This document shows, piece after piece, positions 1 to 7,532 of a stretch of DNA of 64,000 nucleotides. A model generated the notes under the pieces. The model worked only from the letters and a program-made list of their open reading frames with translations. It searched no databases and was not told where the DNA came from. Every line of letters begins with the position of its first letter. The stretch's first letter is position 1. A program made the position numbers and the translations under genes. Source of the DNA: Wenyingzhuangia aestuarii (GTDB lineage: Bacteria; Bacteroidota; Bacteroidia; Flavobacteriales; Flavobacteriaceae); the NCBI RefSeq assembly GCF_011927765.1, contig NZ_JAATJG010000007.1, positions 62,001-126,000 of the forward strand, given 5' to 3'.

Positions 1-1229
1 CATTTAGGATATAATTTTGCCAACTCATCGTGCTTGGCTTTAAATCTTTTTGCCCAATGTGGTTTTCCTCCGTATTTTAAGAAGACTTCTTCTACCCTAT
101 CAAAAGCTTCATAATCATCCGCAGCTGGAGAATCTCTACAAACACACCCCATAGTTACTACATCTTCATCAGAAGCGTAGCTTAACCAAGCATTGTCTTT
201 TTTTAAGAAACGTACATCCATAGGAACGTGTACAAAAGCATTGTTAGATTTATCGTCTAAAATTTGTTTTAACTCTACAAACAATTCTTTAAATTTTGAG
301 TAACCTACAGTCCATTCTGCCAATTCCATAGTAGCTCCTCTAGATTTTGTAACTGTAGCATCATACAAACTACCTGCGTGTTCTTTTTTAGGAGTAAAAA
401 ACAATCGATACAAAATTTTGTTAGCCGTAGCTGTAAACTTTGGATATTTATGTGTGTATTGATATAAAAACTTAGACGTTTTTCTTCGGTGTTTTATATA
501 ACCTGGAGTGTCTTTTCTTTCAAATTCAAAATCTTTGTTCACCTTAGTTCCTAAAATTACATATCCGTGATCTGTGTGTGGTAACCAAAGAATTCTAACA
601 AAATCATATGTAGCTAAATAATCATCTAATTGACTTAACCATGCAGAATCTCGCATAGGTTCTTCTTTTAGATGTAAAATGTAATTATCTTCACACTTAA
701 AGGTAATTTCAGAAAAGACTCCTAACAATCCTAAAGAAACGCGAACTGCATCGGTTTCTATATCAGCATCGGTAAATTCTTTAATGGTTCCATCGGCCAA
801 AATCATTCTAAATTTAGATACATATTTTGACAGTATATAACCGTTGGTTCCGTGAGTTCCTGTTGCTAATGCTCCTCCAATAGTTACTTTATTGATATCT
901 GGCAAACAAGGAATACACCAACCACAAGACTGAATAATATTGATTACTTTTTCTAAACTAGCTCCAGACTGTACCGTAACCTCTTTAGCTTCTCTATCTA
1001 TACTTACAATTTTATCGTAAGCTGTAATATCAATTAACGTTTGAGTTCCTGCACTAATATCTGCCGAAGAAAAACGATTTCCAAAAACTCGGATAGATGA
1101 ATTTTCTTGAACCGCTTTTTGTAATTCTTTTTCATGACCAATTTTAATCATATTAGAATAAGAGTGCTTTACATTCTCGTTCCAACTAATCCATTGGTCT
1201 TTGTTTTTATTTTCGGTTGGTTGCTCCAA
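1..1229 (-). CDS. FAD-linked sugar-lactone/alditol oxidase, 3' end cut by window
   Basis: Flavoprotein of the L-gulonolactone / D-arabinono-1,4-lactone / alditol oxidase group; the exact substrate cannot be told from sequence. The N-terminal FAD-binding (PCMH-type) half shows the family run SSIRVFGNRFSS, then GGALATGTHGTNG. The later part resembles the ALO C-terminal domain (AEWTVGYSKFKELF, and HWAKRF near the window edge). The C-terminus lies beyond base 1. The reading frame is open from about base 1268, but its first in-frame ATG would remove conserved N-terminal sequence (DQWISWNENVKHS), so I chose the TTG codon at 1229-1227. This start is tentative. It lies 35 bp after the stop of the pyrophosphohydrolase gene and is probably co-transcribed with it. 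Confidence 0.8.
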   Translation of the reverse strand, partial: MEQPTENKNKDQWISWNENVKHSYSNMIKIGHEKELQKAVQENSSIRVFGNRFSSADISAGTQTLIDITAYDKIVSIDREAKEVTVQSGASLEKVINIIQSCGWCIPCLPDINKVTIGGALATGTHGTNGYILSKYVSKFRMILADGTIKEFTDADIETDAVRVSLGLLGVFSEITFKCEDNYILHLKEEPMRDSAWLSQLDDYLATYDFVRILWLPHTDHGYVILGTKVNKDFEFERKDTPGYIKHRRKTSKFLYQYTHKYPKFTATANKILYRLFFTPKKEHAGSLYDATVTKSRGATMELAEWTVGYSKFKELFVELKQILDDKSNNAFVHVPMDVRFLKKDNAWLSYASDEDVVTMGCVCRDSPAADDYEAFDRVEEVFLKYGGKPHWAKRFKAKHDELAKLYPK

Positions 1230-1263
1230 AATTGTATTCTTTGTTGATTTGTATAATTGGTCG

Positions 1264-1650
1264 TTAACTATTCAATATCTTTTCGATATTTGGTTTAAAA
1301 TAGTTAGGTCCTTTTAAAACTTTTCCGTCTTCTCTGTAAATAGGCTCTCCATCTTCTCCTAATTTACTCATGTTACTTCTCTGAATTTCATTAAAAACTT
1401 CTTCTATTTTATGCTGCATTCCGTGTTCTATAATGGTACCACACAAAATATATAACATATCTCCTAAAGCATCTGCCACCTCTACTAAATCATTATTTTC
1501 CGCAGCTTCTAAATATTCTTTGTTCTCTTCATCCATTAAATTGTATCTCAATTTAATTTTATCGTCTCCAATAGCTGCAATAGGCTCGTTTTTGTAACCT
1601 AATTTGTATGCAGTGTGAAATTCTTGAACAGCTTTGATTTTATTCTTCAT
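1264..1650 (-). CDS. MazG-like NTP pyrophosphohydrolase family protein
   Basis: A 128-residue all-alpha NTP-pyrophosphatase (MazG / phosphoribosyl-ATP pyrophosphohydrolase-like fold). Such enzymes hydrolyse nucleoside triphosphates to monophosphate and PPi, often as house-cleaning enzymes. The Mg-binding pattern is visible as EENKEYLEA (about residues 41-49) followed by EVADALGD (about 57-64), the EExxE...ExxD arrangement of the superfamily. The C-terminal part (GEDGEPIYREDGKVLKGPNY) is typical of the short PRA-PH-like branch. It is divergent from the small membrane-protein gene at 1683, with only 32 bp between them. Substrate is unknown. It is distinct from the canonical MazG at 50180. Confidence 0.8.
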   Translation of the reverse strand: MKNKIKAVQEFHTAYKLGYKNEPIAAIGDDKIKLRYNLMDEENKEYLEAAENNDLVEVADALGDMLYILCGTIIEHGMQHKIEEVFNEIQRSNMSKLGEDGEPIYREDGKVLKGPNYFKPNIEKILNS

Positions 1651-1658
1651 TAGTTTGT

Positions 1659-1666
1659 TAATTTTG
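1659..1666 (+). promoter_or_regulatory. -7 promoter element TAATTTTG
   Basis: Matches the Bacteroidetes -7 consensus TAnnTTTG. A TTG at 1634-1636 lies 22 bp upstream, within the range accepted for the -33 element. The predicted start point falls about 10 nt before the ATG at 1683. Confidence 0.45.
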
Positions 1667-1682
1667 ATGAAAATTATTCTTT

Positions 1683-1871
1683 ATGTTTTCTACAGGTCAA
1701 ATATACTTTGCCATCTTTTTTGTAATTGCTTTTACTGCTGCCATGATTTGGAGTTATAGAAAAGATTTACAACGTCATAGAATTCACTACAAAAATACAG
1801 CAATCAAAGTATTTTTAGGTGGTATTTTAATTACTATTGCTTTTGTACTAATTAGGATTGCTTTAAAATAG
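1683..1871 (+). CDS. Small two-helix membrane protein, function unknown
   Basis: A 62-residue protein with two hydrophobic segments (about residues 5-23 and 41-60) joined by a short basic loop (SYRKDLQRHRIHYKNTA), so probably a hairpin in the inner membrane with the positive loop in the cytoplasm. No known domain is recognised. Support for it being real: a TAnnTTTG promoter element 17 bp upstream, a position filling the gap between two minus-strand genes, and a stop that abuts the stop of the downstream Kir channel gene (bases 1871/1872, tail to tail). Confidence 0.7.
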   Translation: MFSTGQIYFAIFFVIAFTAAMIWSYRKDLQRHRIHYKNTAIKVFLGGILITIAFVLIRIALK

Positions 1872-2786
1872 TTACATTTTAATTATTTTATTTAAATCAT
1901 CGTGATTTATAAGCGTATGTCCATGCTCATCAAAAGTGTAGGATGCAGCAAACTTGTAGCCAATTTTTAGTTGATTAAAGTCGTAAGAATGTAATTGATA
2001 TAAATGTTGATTAAAAGCTTCTTCGTGATATTTAAATAAAATATAAATTTCTACTTCTAGCTCTTTTAATTCCTCATCAGAAAATTTATACAAAGGGCTA
2101 TCTTCATTAATTTTATGCACTAAAGTCCACATGGTAGGTAAGTACATAATTTTATTAGTTTCTAAATTTAGCTGATAAAACTGCCTGCTAAATTCTCCAT
2201 TTACATCTTTTTCGGTAATGTTGATAACAGCATTTAACTCTGGTTCTATCATTAAATTGGTTCTGCTGTTCATTACCCTAAACATTAAAGCCCTTTCTCC
2301 TTCAAACTCCCTCACTAAAATTTCTTTAGAGAATTTAATTTTGGCTTTGGGTTTAGAAAAACGACCATATAGTAATCCGGTAATAAAAGAGAAAGACATT
2401 AAACCTATTAGGGCTTCAAAAGAAGACAATACACCTGCTAAAACACCTTCGGGAGCAATGGCTCCATAACCCACAGTTGTGATGGTTTGCGCACTAAAAA
2501 AGAACAGTGTACTAAAGTCTTCCCAAATGTTTCCTGATGAATTTCTAAATTCATCAATCCCAATAAAAAAATAAATAAAGGCAAATAATAAATTTATCAA
2601 AATATAACCACAAAGCACGTAGCCAAAGAACAAAGGCCAAGAAATGGTAATCAAATAGGTGTACAAATCATCTATAGTTCTAGGTCTATTAATGTGTTTT
2701 ACATTAGACTGCCCTTCTACAATAACTCTTTGTGCATTTCTATTGGACTTGTAGCCCACACCCGGATCTTTTAAAATTCTTGCCAT
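1872..2786 (-). CDS. Inward-rectifier potassium channel (KirBac type)
   Basis: A 304-residue prokaryotic Kir channel. Two transmembrane helices (about residues 47-75 and 115-140) flank a pore loop carrying the potassium selectivity filter TVGYG (104-108). The rest, about 160 residues, is the cytoplasmic beta-sandwich domain of Kir channels (for example ALMFRVMNSRTNLMIEPEL). The N-terminal slide-helix region before TM1 (RTIDDLYTYLITISWP) also fits. It would conduct K+ across the inner membrane. A strong terminator lies between it and the upstream chaperone operon, so it is probably transcribed separately. Confidence 0.93.
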   Translation of the reverse strand: MARILKDPGVGYKSNRNAQRVIVEGQSNVKHINRPRTIDDLYTYLITISWPLFFGYVLCGYILINLLFAFIYFFIGIDEFRNSSGNIWEDFSTLFFFSAQTITTVGYGAIAPEGVLAGVLSSFEALIGLMSFSFITGLLYGRFSKPKAKIKFSKEILVREFEGERALMFRVMNSRTNLMIEPELNAVINITEKDVNGEFSRQFYQLNLETNKIMYLPTMWTLVHKINEDSPLYKFSDEELKELEVEIYILFKYHEEAFNQHLYQLHSYDFNQLKIGYKFAASYTFDEHGHTLINHDDLNKIIKM

Positions 2787-2797
2787 AGAAAGTGTGT

Positions 2798-2828
2798 AAA
2801 AAAACAGCCTTGATGTTTATCAAGGCTG
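2798..2828 (-). terminator. Intrinsic terminator of the chaperone operon
   Basis: On the minus strand a perfect 10-bp stem (CAGCCTTGAT / ATCAAGGCTG) with a 4-nt loop is followed by seven T. It lies 10 bp after the stop of the PPIase gene at 2839. Confidence 0.9.
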
Positions 2829-2838
2829 CTCTGCTATT

Positions 2839-4191
2839 TTAGTGTAACCATTTGTATTTAAAGTTACATGTTTTTTGCTCTTCGCTTAGTTTTACATAGG
2901 TATCTTTTATGCGAGAAGTATACCACTTGTCTAAGGTTTCTTGCTCTTTTTTCTGTAAAGCTAATTGCTGAATTTTAACGTAATCTTTTGCAAAATCTGC
3001 TTCGTGAGCATCTATTCTGTTAGTTACTTTAATTATTTTATACATTTTTTCTCCCTCTCTAGTTTCTTCGTAAAAAGGAGCGGTAATGTCATTTTCTTTT
3101 AACTTATCTACCTGAGCAAATAGTTTAGGATCCATTTTGTTTAATTCAAACTTAGCATCGTTTGTATAAGTATTTACCAATTTACCTTTGTTTAAACGGG
3201 TAGCTTTATCGTGAGAATATTTTACAACGGCTTCTTCAAAAGTAATATCACCTGCTAAAATCTCTGCTCTAACAGCTTCTAATTTTTCTTTAGCAGCGGT
3301 TAATTTAGCTTCTTCAATTTTTGGCTGAATTAATAAATGTCTTACATCTCTTTGTTGACCTTTAATTTTTTCTACCTGTAATATATGATATCCAAATTGG
3401 GATTTAAAAGGCTCTGACACCTCTCCTTCTTCCATACTAAAGGCAGCTTCTTTAAATTCTTTTACAAATTGACTTTGTCTTGTAATTGTATACAATCCTC
3501 CGTTTTGTGCTACTCCTGGATCTTCTGAATATAAAATGGCTTTTAAACGTAAACTATATCCGTTTTCTACATCTTCTTTAATTTTATTCAACTTATCTAA
3601 AACTTCTTGAACGGCTTCTTCTGTTGGTTGAGCTTCAATAGTAATTTGTGATAATTCTACCTCAATACCAAAACTTGGTAAATCTCCTTTTGCTTTTAAA
3701 TCGTTATAAAAGAAACGAATTTCATCTGGAGTAACAACTACTTCGCTAACCACGCTTTGTCTTTCTCTTTGAATTAACATGTTTTCTTTTTCAATTCTTG
3801 TTAACTCACTTGTTAAGTCATCTAAATCGTCAAAACCATATAAAGAAACCACTTTGTCCATATCTCCCATTTGAGATTTAAAGTGATCTAAAGTACGTTG
3901 TACCCCTGCTGCAACTTCAACATCAGAAACTAAAACACTGTCTATTACTGCTTGATGTGCTAGTAATTTTTGTGTCATAATATCTTCCATCACATCACAG
4001 TTATCAAAATCTACATTTCCTTCTGATCTTGATTCTATTTCTTGCTTATATTTTACAATATCTGATTCTAAAATAATTTTATCACCCACCACAGCCGCAA
4101 CACCATCAATCTTAATTCTGTCTTGAGCGTTTACAAAACCAACACTCAAAAGCATCATCATCAATACGTGGCTTCTCTTAATAAACTTCAT
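2839..4191 (-). CDS. SurA-like periplasmic peptidyl-prolyl isomerase
   Basis: A 450-residue periplasmic chaperone/PPIase that would escort outer-membrane proteins. It has a signal peptide (about residues 1-22, ending VNAQ), a SurA_N-like helical domain (about 25-165), a parvulin domain (about 176-280, with QNGGLYTI and FGYHILQVE) and a second, more diverged parvulin-like module (about 283-395, starting RDVRHLLIQP). Length and order fit the SurA family. It is the last gene of a three-chaperone operon. Its start overlaps the end of the preceding lipoprotein gene by 14 bp, which indicates translational coupling. A strong terminator follows. Confidence 0.88.
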   Translation of the reverse strand: MKFIKRSHVLMMMLLSVGFVNAQDRIKIDGVAAVVGDKIILESDIVKYKQEIESRSEGNVDFDNCDVMEDIMTQKLLAHQAVIDSVLVSDVEVAAGVQRTLDHFKSQMGDMDKVVSLYGFDDLDDLTSELTRIEKENMLIQRERQSVVSEVVVTPDEIRFFYNDLKAKGDLPSFGIEVELSQITIEAQPTEEAVQEVLDKLNKIKEDVENGYSLRLKAILYSEDPGVAQNGGLYTITRQSQFVKEFKEAAFSMEEGEVSEPFKSQFGYHILQVEKIKGQQRDVRHLLIQPKIEEAKLTAAKEKLEAVRAEILAGDITFEEAVVKYSHDKATRLNKGKLVNTYTNDAKFELNKMDPKLFAQVDKLKENDITAPFYEETREGEKMYKIIKVTNRIDAHEADFAKDYVKIQQLALQKKEQETLDKWYTSRIKDTYVKLSEEQKTCNFKYKWLH

Positions 4192-5020
4192 ACTTTTTTT
4201 GTTTTACAGCATCATCAATCAAAATTTGTTCCATTTGATCAAAGAACTTAATCTTATTTTTATGTAATAATATATTCTTAATGGTAGGTCTAACATATGC
4301 CAATGGGGCAATGTCTCCTTTACTTAAGGTTTCTTTTATGTAGATATAATACAAACTTCTGTCTACACCTTGTTTTTCTATCAATCTATTAGTTCTAGCC
4401 AAATCCAAAGTACTTAACATTGGAAAGTCTGGCTTTTGCACGTATACATCTCTTAAAGATACCCAGGTAGAATCGTTAAAATAAAAATCATCATAACCTT
4501 CATAATCGGTTAAAATTTCTTGCTTATCATCTATATCATCAGATTCAAACAACTTTCTAATATTGTAACGTTTTCTATTGTTTTGGTCTACGTGAATGTA
4601 TTTAAACTGAACTAAGTCTTCGTTTAATTTGAAGTTTGTGTGGTTTTTTACATAAAAACTATCAATCTCGTTTTCAAAAACCAAGGTATCTAGTTTTTTA
4701 TTGACCAATGCATTTTTGTAATAAGACACATACAGTTCTTCTTTATACTTTTTAACCAAAGCATCTAAATCTTTGGTATCGTCTAGGTTTATTAAAGCAT
4801 TTCTGTATAATAATTTTTGTCTAGACCAACGCTGAATATACTCTTGTGTTACTTTTAAACTATCTACTATAGTAGTGGTTTTAGGAATATTTGCTTTTAG
4901 CTCCTCTTTGGTTAACACATAATCATACACTTTTGCCACCACATTACTGGGGGTGCTTTTGGTTTGATTACAACTTGTAATCGTCAAAAATAAGGCTATG
5001 ACTGCGAGTACTTTTTTCAT
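4178..5020 (-). CDS. Lipoprotein, SurA/PpiC-associated, no clear parvulin domain
   Basis: A 280-residue predicted lipoprotein (signal ending TITSC, Cys about residue 17). It resembles the substrate-binding helical part of SurA/PpiD-type chaperones (EYIQRWSRQKLLYRNALINL is typical of the N-terminal chaperone helix), but I see no parvulin signature such as the GG...FGYH pattern of its neighbours. It is therefore likely a chaperone-like subunit without isomerase activity. It sits between two parvulin proteins, 1 bp after the upstream one and overlapping the downstream one by 14 bp, so the three products probably work together in outer-membrane protein assembly. Confidence 0.75.
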   Translation of the reverse strand: MKKVLAVIALFLTITSCNQTKSTPSNVVAKVYDYVLTKEELKANIPKTTTIVDSLKVTQEYIQRWSRQKLLYRNALINLDDTKDLDALVKKYKEELYVSYYKNALVNKKLDTLVFENEIDSFYVKNHTNFKLNEDLVQFKYIHVDQNNRKRYNIRKLFESDDIDDKQEILTDYEGYDDFYFNDSTWVSLRDVYVQKPDFPMLSTLDLARTNRLIEKQGVDRSLYYIYIKETLSKGDIAPLAYVRPTIKNILLHKNKIKFFDQMEQILIDDAVKQKKYEVY

Positions 5021-5021
5021 T

Positions 5022-6614
5022 TTATTGATAAGCTTTCTTTAGCTTTTTAACTTGTCTTCTAGAGAATTTAATTTTACTGTTAGCTCTTAATTCTGCCAAC
5101 CATTCTTCTTGAATTTTATCTTGATAATCACTTTCTACGTATCCTTTTACATCTTCAAACTGCTCTCCTTTTTCTTTGTACTTCTCTATATTCTTTTCAT
5201 AATAAGCTTCAACTTTTTCGGGTTGTTGAGCAGGAACATCCCAAACGTGATTTTTCATTAATTCAAAAATAACAAGTCCATTTCTATAAGTGCTTATGGT
5301 TTCTTTAAATTGATTATTTTCTTCTTCTAAATGGTCTACAATATAGTCTTTTGTTTGTTCTGTTTTAAACTTGTCAAAATATACTGATGGATCTTTAGCT
5401 TTTCTATTTTTAATGTACTTGGCAAAATCTTTTTGATAGATTTTTTTGTCTCTAATACTAATTAACACTTCTTGTAAACTATCTGCCGACACATTATAAA
5501 CGCTATCTGTTTTAAAAATTGTTAAAGCCTCTTTATTAACTACAATATTGTGTTTTTCTTTTATTTTATTAAAAGCAACTTCTTTAGGCTTTGTACCTCT
5601 TTCATCGTTTAAAATTTTCTTTTTTAAGTCTTCTTTAGACTCTTCAAAAGTTGGTATTGCTTCTTTACCTAAATATTTTACAATATGCCAGCCGTATGGA
5701 GTTTTAAAAGGAGCTGAATATTCTTCTGGAGTACTTAAAGAAAAAGCTACTTTTTCAAAAGAAGGAGGCAAACTACCTTTGGTAAAAGGCTTTAATGCAC
5801 CTCCATTGTTTGCAGATCTTTTATCGTCCGAAAATTTCTTAGTTAAAACTTCAAACTTTTCTCCACCTTTTAACAATTCATAAATACTATCTATTTTTTG
5901 TTTTTTAGCAGCTTCTAAACCTGCCACCATTATGTGAGCCACTTTTAGTTTTCCGTCTAATTTAATTTTGTCGTAAACTTTTAGCAAGTGATACCCAAAA
6001 CGTGTTTTTGTTATTTTAGAAACTTGTCCAACAGGAGTTGTAAAAGCAGCGGTTTCAAAAGGATATACCATTCTAAATCCACTAAAATAACCTAAATCTC
6101 CTTTATTAGTTACGGCACTTTTATCTTCAGAATATTTTACAGCCAAATCTTCAAAACTAGCTCCGTTATCTAGCTGATTTTTAATATCTGTTATTTTTTT
6201 ATAAGCTTTTAAAGTATCATTCCCCTTAGCCATAATTAAAATATGACTTGCTTTTACCTGTTCTAAACTTCTTTTATAAGCCTCTTGCAACAGTTCTTCT
6301 AAAGTTTCATCATCTGTAAAAAAAGGAGAAGCTAAGTCCGATTTGTACTTTTTTAATTCCTTTTGCAAAGCAGCCGTAGTGTCAATTCCTTCAAGTTTAG
6401 CTTGTTTTAATTTTAACTTATAATCTACCATTAGCTGTAAATTATCTTCAAATTCACTAGCTCCTATTGATGGATTTTCTTTGTTAAAAAGAGTTTCAAA
6501 CTCCGAAACATAAGTGGGTTCTTTATCTATTTTAAATAAAACTTTGTCTTTTTTTTGAGCAACAAGGGCTAATTGCCCTACTAAACATAAAATTCCTAAA
6601 ACGTACTTTTTCAT
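5022..6614 (-). CDS. Periplasmic peptidyl-prolyl isomerase with two parvulin domains
   Basis: A 530-residue PpiC/SurA-type foldase. It has a signal peptide (about 1-19, ending LVAQ), an N-terminal helical part, parvulin domain 1 (about 119-215: KASHILIM ... NKGDLGYF ... FGYHLLKV), parvulin domain 2 (about 223-320: VAHIMVAG ... NNGGALKPF ... YGWHIVKY) and a C-terminal helical region rich in Lys and Glu. Both domains keep the histidines and glycines of active parvulins. It is the first of three chaperone genes, 13 bp after the DUF493 gene. No anchoring helix other than the signal peptide is visible, so it is probably soluble in the periplasm. Confidence 0.9.
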   Translation of the reverse strand: MKKYVLGILCLVGQLALVAQKKDKVLFKIDKEPTYVSEFETLFNKENPSIGASEFEDNLQLMVDYKLKLKQAKLEGIDTTAALQKELKKYKSDLASPFFTDDETLEELLQEAYKRSLEQVKASHILIMAKGNDTLKAYKKITDIKNQLDNGASFEDLAVKYSEDKSAVTNKGDLGYFSGFRMVYPFETAAFTTPVGQVSKITKTRFGYHLLKVYDKIKLDGKLKVAHIMVAGLEAAKKQKIDSIYELLKGGEKFEVLTKKFSDDKRSANNGGALKPFTKGSLPPSFEKVAFSLSTPEEYSAPFKTPYGWHIVKYLGKEAIPTFEESKEDLKKKILNDERGTKPKEVAFNKIKEKHNIVVNKEALTIFKTDSVYNVSADSLQEVLISIRDKKIYQKDFAKYIKNRKAKDPSVYFDKFKTEQTKDYIVDHLEEENNQFKETISTYRNGLVIFELMKNHVWDVPAQQPEKVEAYYEKNIEKYKEKGEQFEDVKGYVESDYQDKIQEEWLAELRANSKIKFSRRQVKKLKKAYQ

Positions 6615-6627
6615 ATTTTTTAAATTA

Positions 6628-6909
6628 CTATAACGATATTAAACCTTCTATTCCTTCTACCAAATGATAATAAGCAATAACCTCATCGGCATTTTTTACC
6701 TTTATTAAAACCGAAACACTTACATATTTCCCTGTTTTAGAGGCTCTAGTTGATATTTTTGCTTTTTTATCTTTAAAAAAAGATTCAACTTCCTCTACCT
6801 GATTTTTGGTTGTAGGTACAATAAACTTGTAAAGATAATCAGAAGGAAATTTAGTATTATCTTCTAATTTTATCTTTAAATCTTTATAAAATTTTTCTTT
6901 TTTATCCAT
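6628..6909 (-). CDS. DUF493 (YbeD-like) family protein
   Basis: A 93-residue small alpha/beta protein resembling the DUF493/YbeD family, an ACT-like fold of unknown function. Family-like features are the pattern FPSDYLYKFIVP near residue 22 and YVSVSVLIKVKNADEVIAYYH towards the end. A -7 promoter element lies just upstream (6940-6947). The gene is 13 bp before the parvulin gene, so it appears to be the first cistron of the chaperone transcript. No role can be assigned from sequence. Confidence 0.82.
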   Translation of the reverse strand: MDKKEKFYKDLKIKLEDNTKFPSDYLYKFIVPTTKNQVEEVESFFKDKKAKISTRASKTGKYVSVSVLIKVKNADEVIAYYHLVEGIEGLISL

Positions 6910-6939
6910 ATTATCGTTTCTACTTTGTATATCGAGCTA

Positions 6940-6947
6940 CAAAACTA
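6940..6947 (-). promoter_or_regulatory. -7 promoter element TAGTTTTG
   Basis: Read on the minus strand this matches TAnnTTTG, 30 bp before the DUF493 start, and would drive the DUF493-chaperone operon. No TTG at the ideal -33 spacing was found. Confidence 0.4.
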
Positions 6948-6995
6948 TAATTATTTCTTATTTTTACTTCTTCGTACTAATATTTATTTTCATCT

Positions 6996-7532
6996 ATGCC
7001 ACAAAAAATAGTACTTACAGGAGCTCCTGGTACCGGAAAATCTACCATTATTAATTTACTTCGTAGCAAAGGATACTTTTGTCAGGAAGAAATTTCTAGA
7101 GAGATTATTAAAGAAGCAGAGCGAATGGGGTCTAAAAAACTATTCTTATCTCAACCTATCTTATTTAGTAAAGTTGTTTTAGGAAAGCGAATTATACAAT
7201 ACCAACAAGCGAACAACAATACCAAAGAGCCTTGTTTTTTTGACAGAGGAATACCTGATATTACTGCGTATTTAAACAAAAACAGAATTCCCTACGAGGA
7301 AACCTTTAAGCAATCTACCAAAAAATACACCTACGACACCATTTTTGTATTTCCGCCTTGGGAACAAATTTACACAACAGATAGTGAACGATTTGAAACT
7401 TTTGAAGAAGCTAAAGAATTACATTTTGCTATTGTAGAGGAATACAAAAAAACACATCAAAATATTATTGTGGTTCCTTTTGGAAGTCCACAAGAAAGAT
7501 TAAATTTTATTTTAAAAAAATGTCATGCCTAA
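6996..7532 (+). CDS. Predicted P-loop ATPase/NTPase (AAA_28-like)
   Basis: A 178-residue nucleotide-binding protein with a clear Walker A motif, GAPGTGKST (residues 8-16). The order of elements fits the AAA_28 / NadR-type kinase-like family: EEISREIIKEA after the P-loop, FFDRGIPD at about 79-86, and ERFETFEEA near residue 132. These proteins are poorly characterised and the substrate is unknown. Its 3' end overlaps recQ by 8 bp and recQ overlaps fmt by 4 bp, so the three genes form a tight operon. Confidence 0.8.
   Translation: MPQKIVLTGAPGTGKSTIINLLRSKGYFCQEEISREIIKEAERMGSKKLFLSQPILFSKVVLGKRIIQYQQANNNTKEPCFFDRGIPDITAYLNKNRIPYEETFKQSTKKYTYDTIFVFPPWEQIYTTDSERFETFEEAKELHFAIVEEYKKTHQNIIVVPFGSPQERLNFILKKCHA

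Noticed and set aside
5548-5883. A 111-codon plus-strand frame opposite the parvulin gene
   Set aside because: Shadow of a clear coding gene, no promoter element found.
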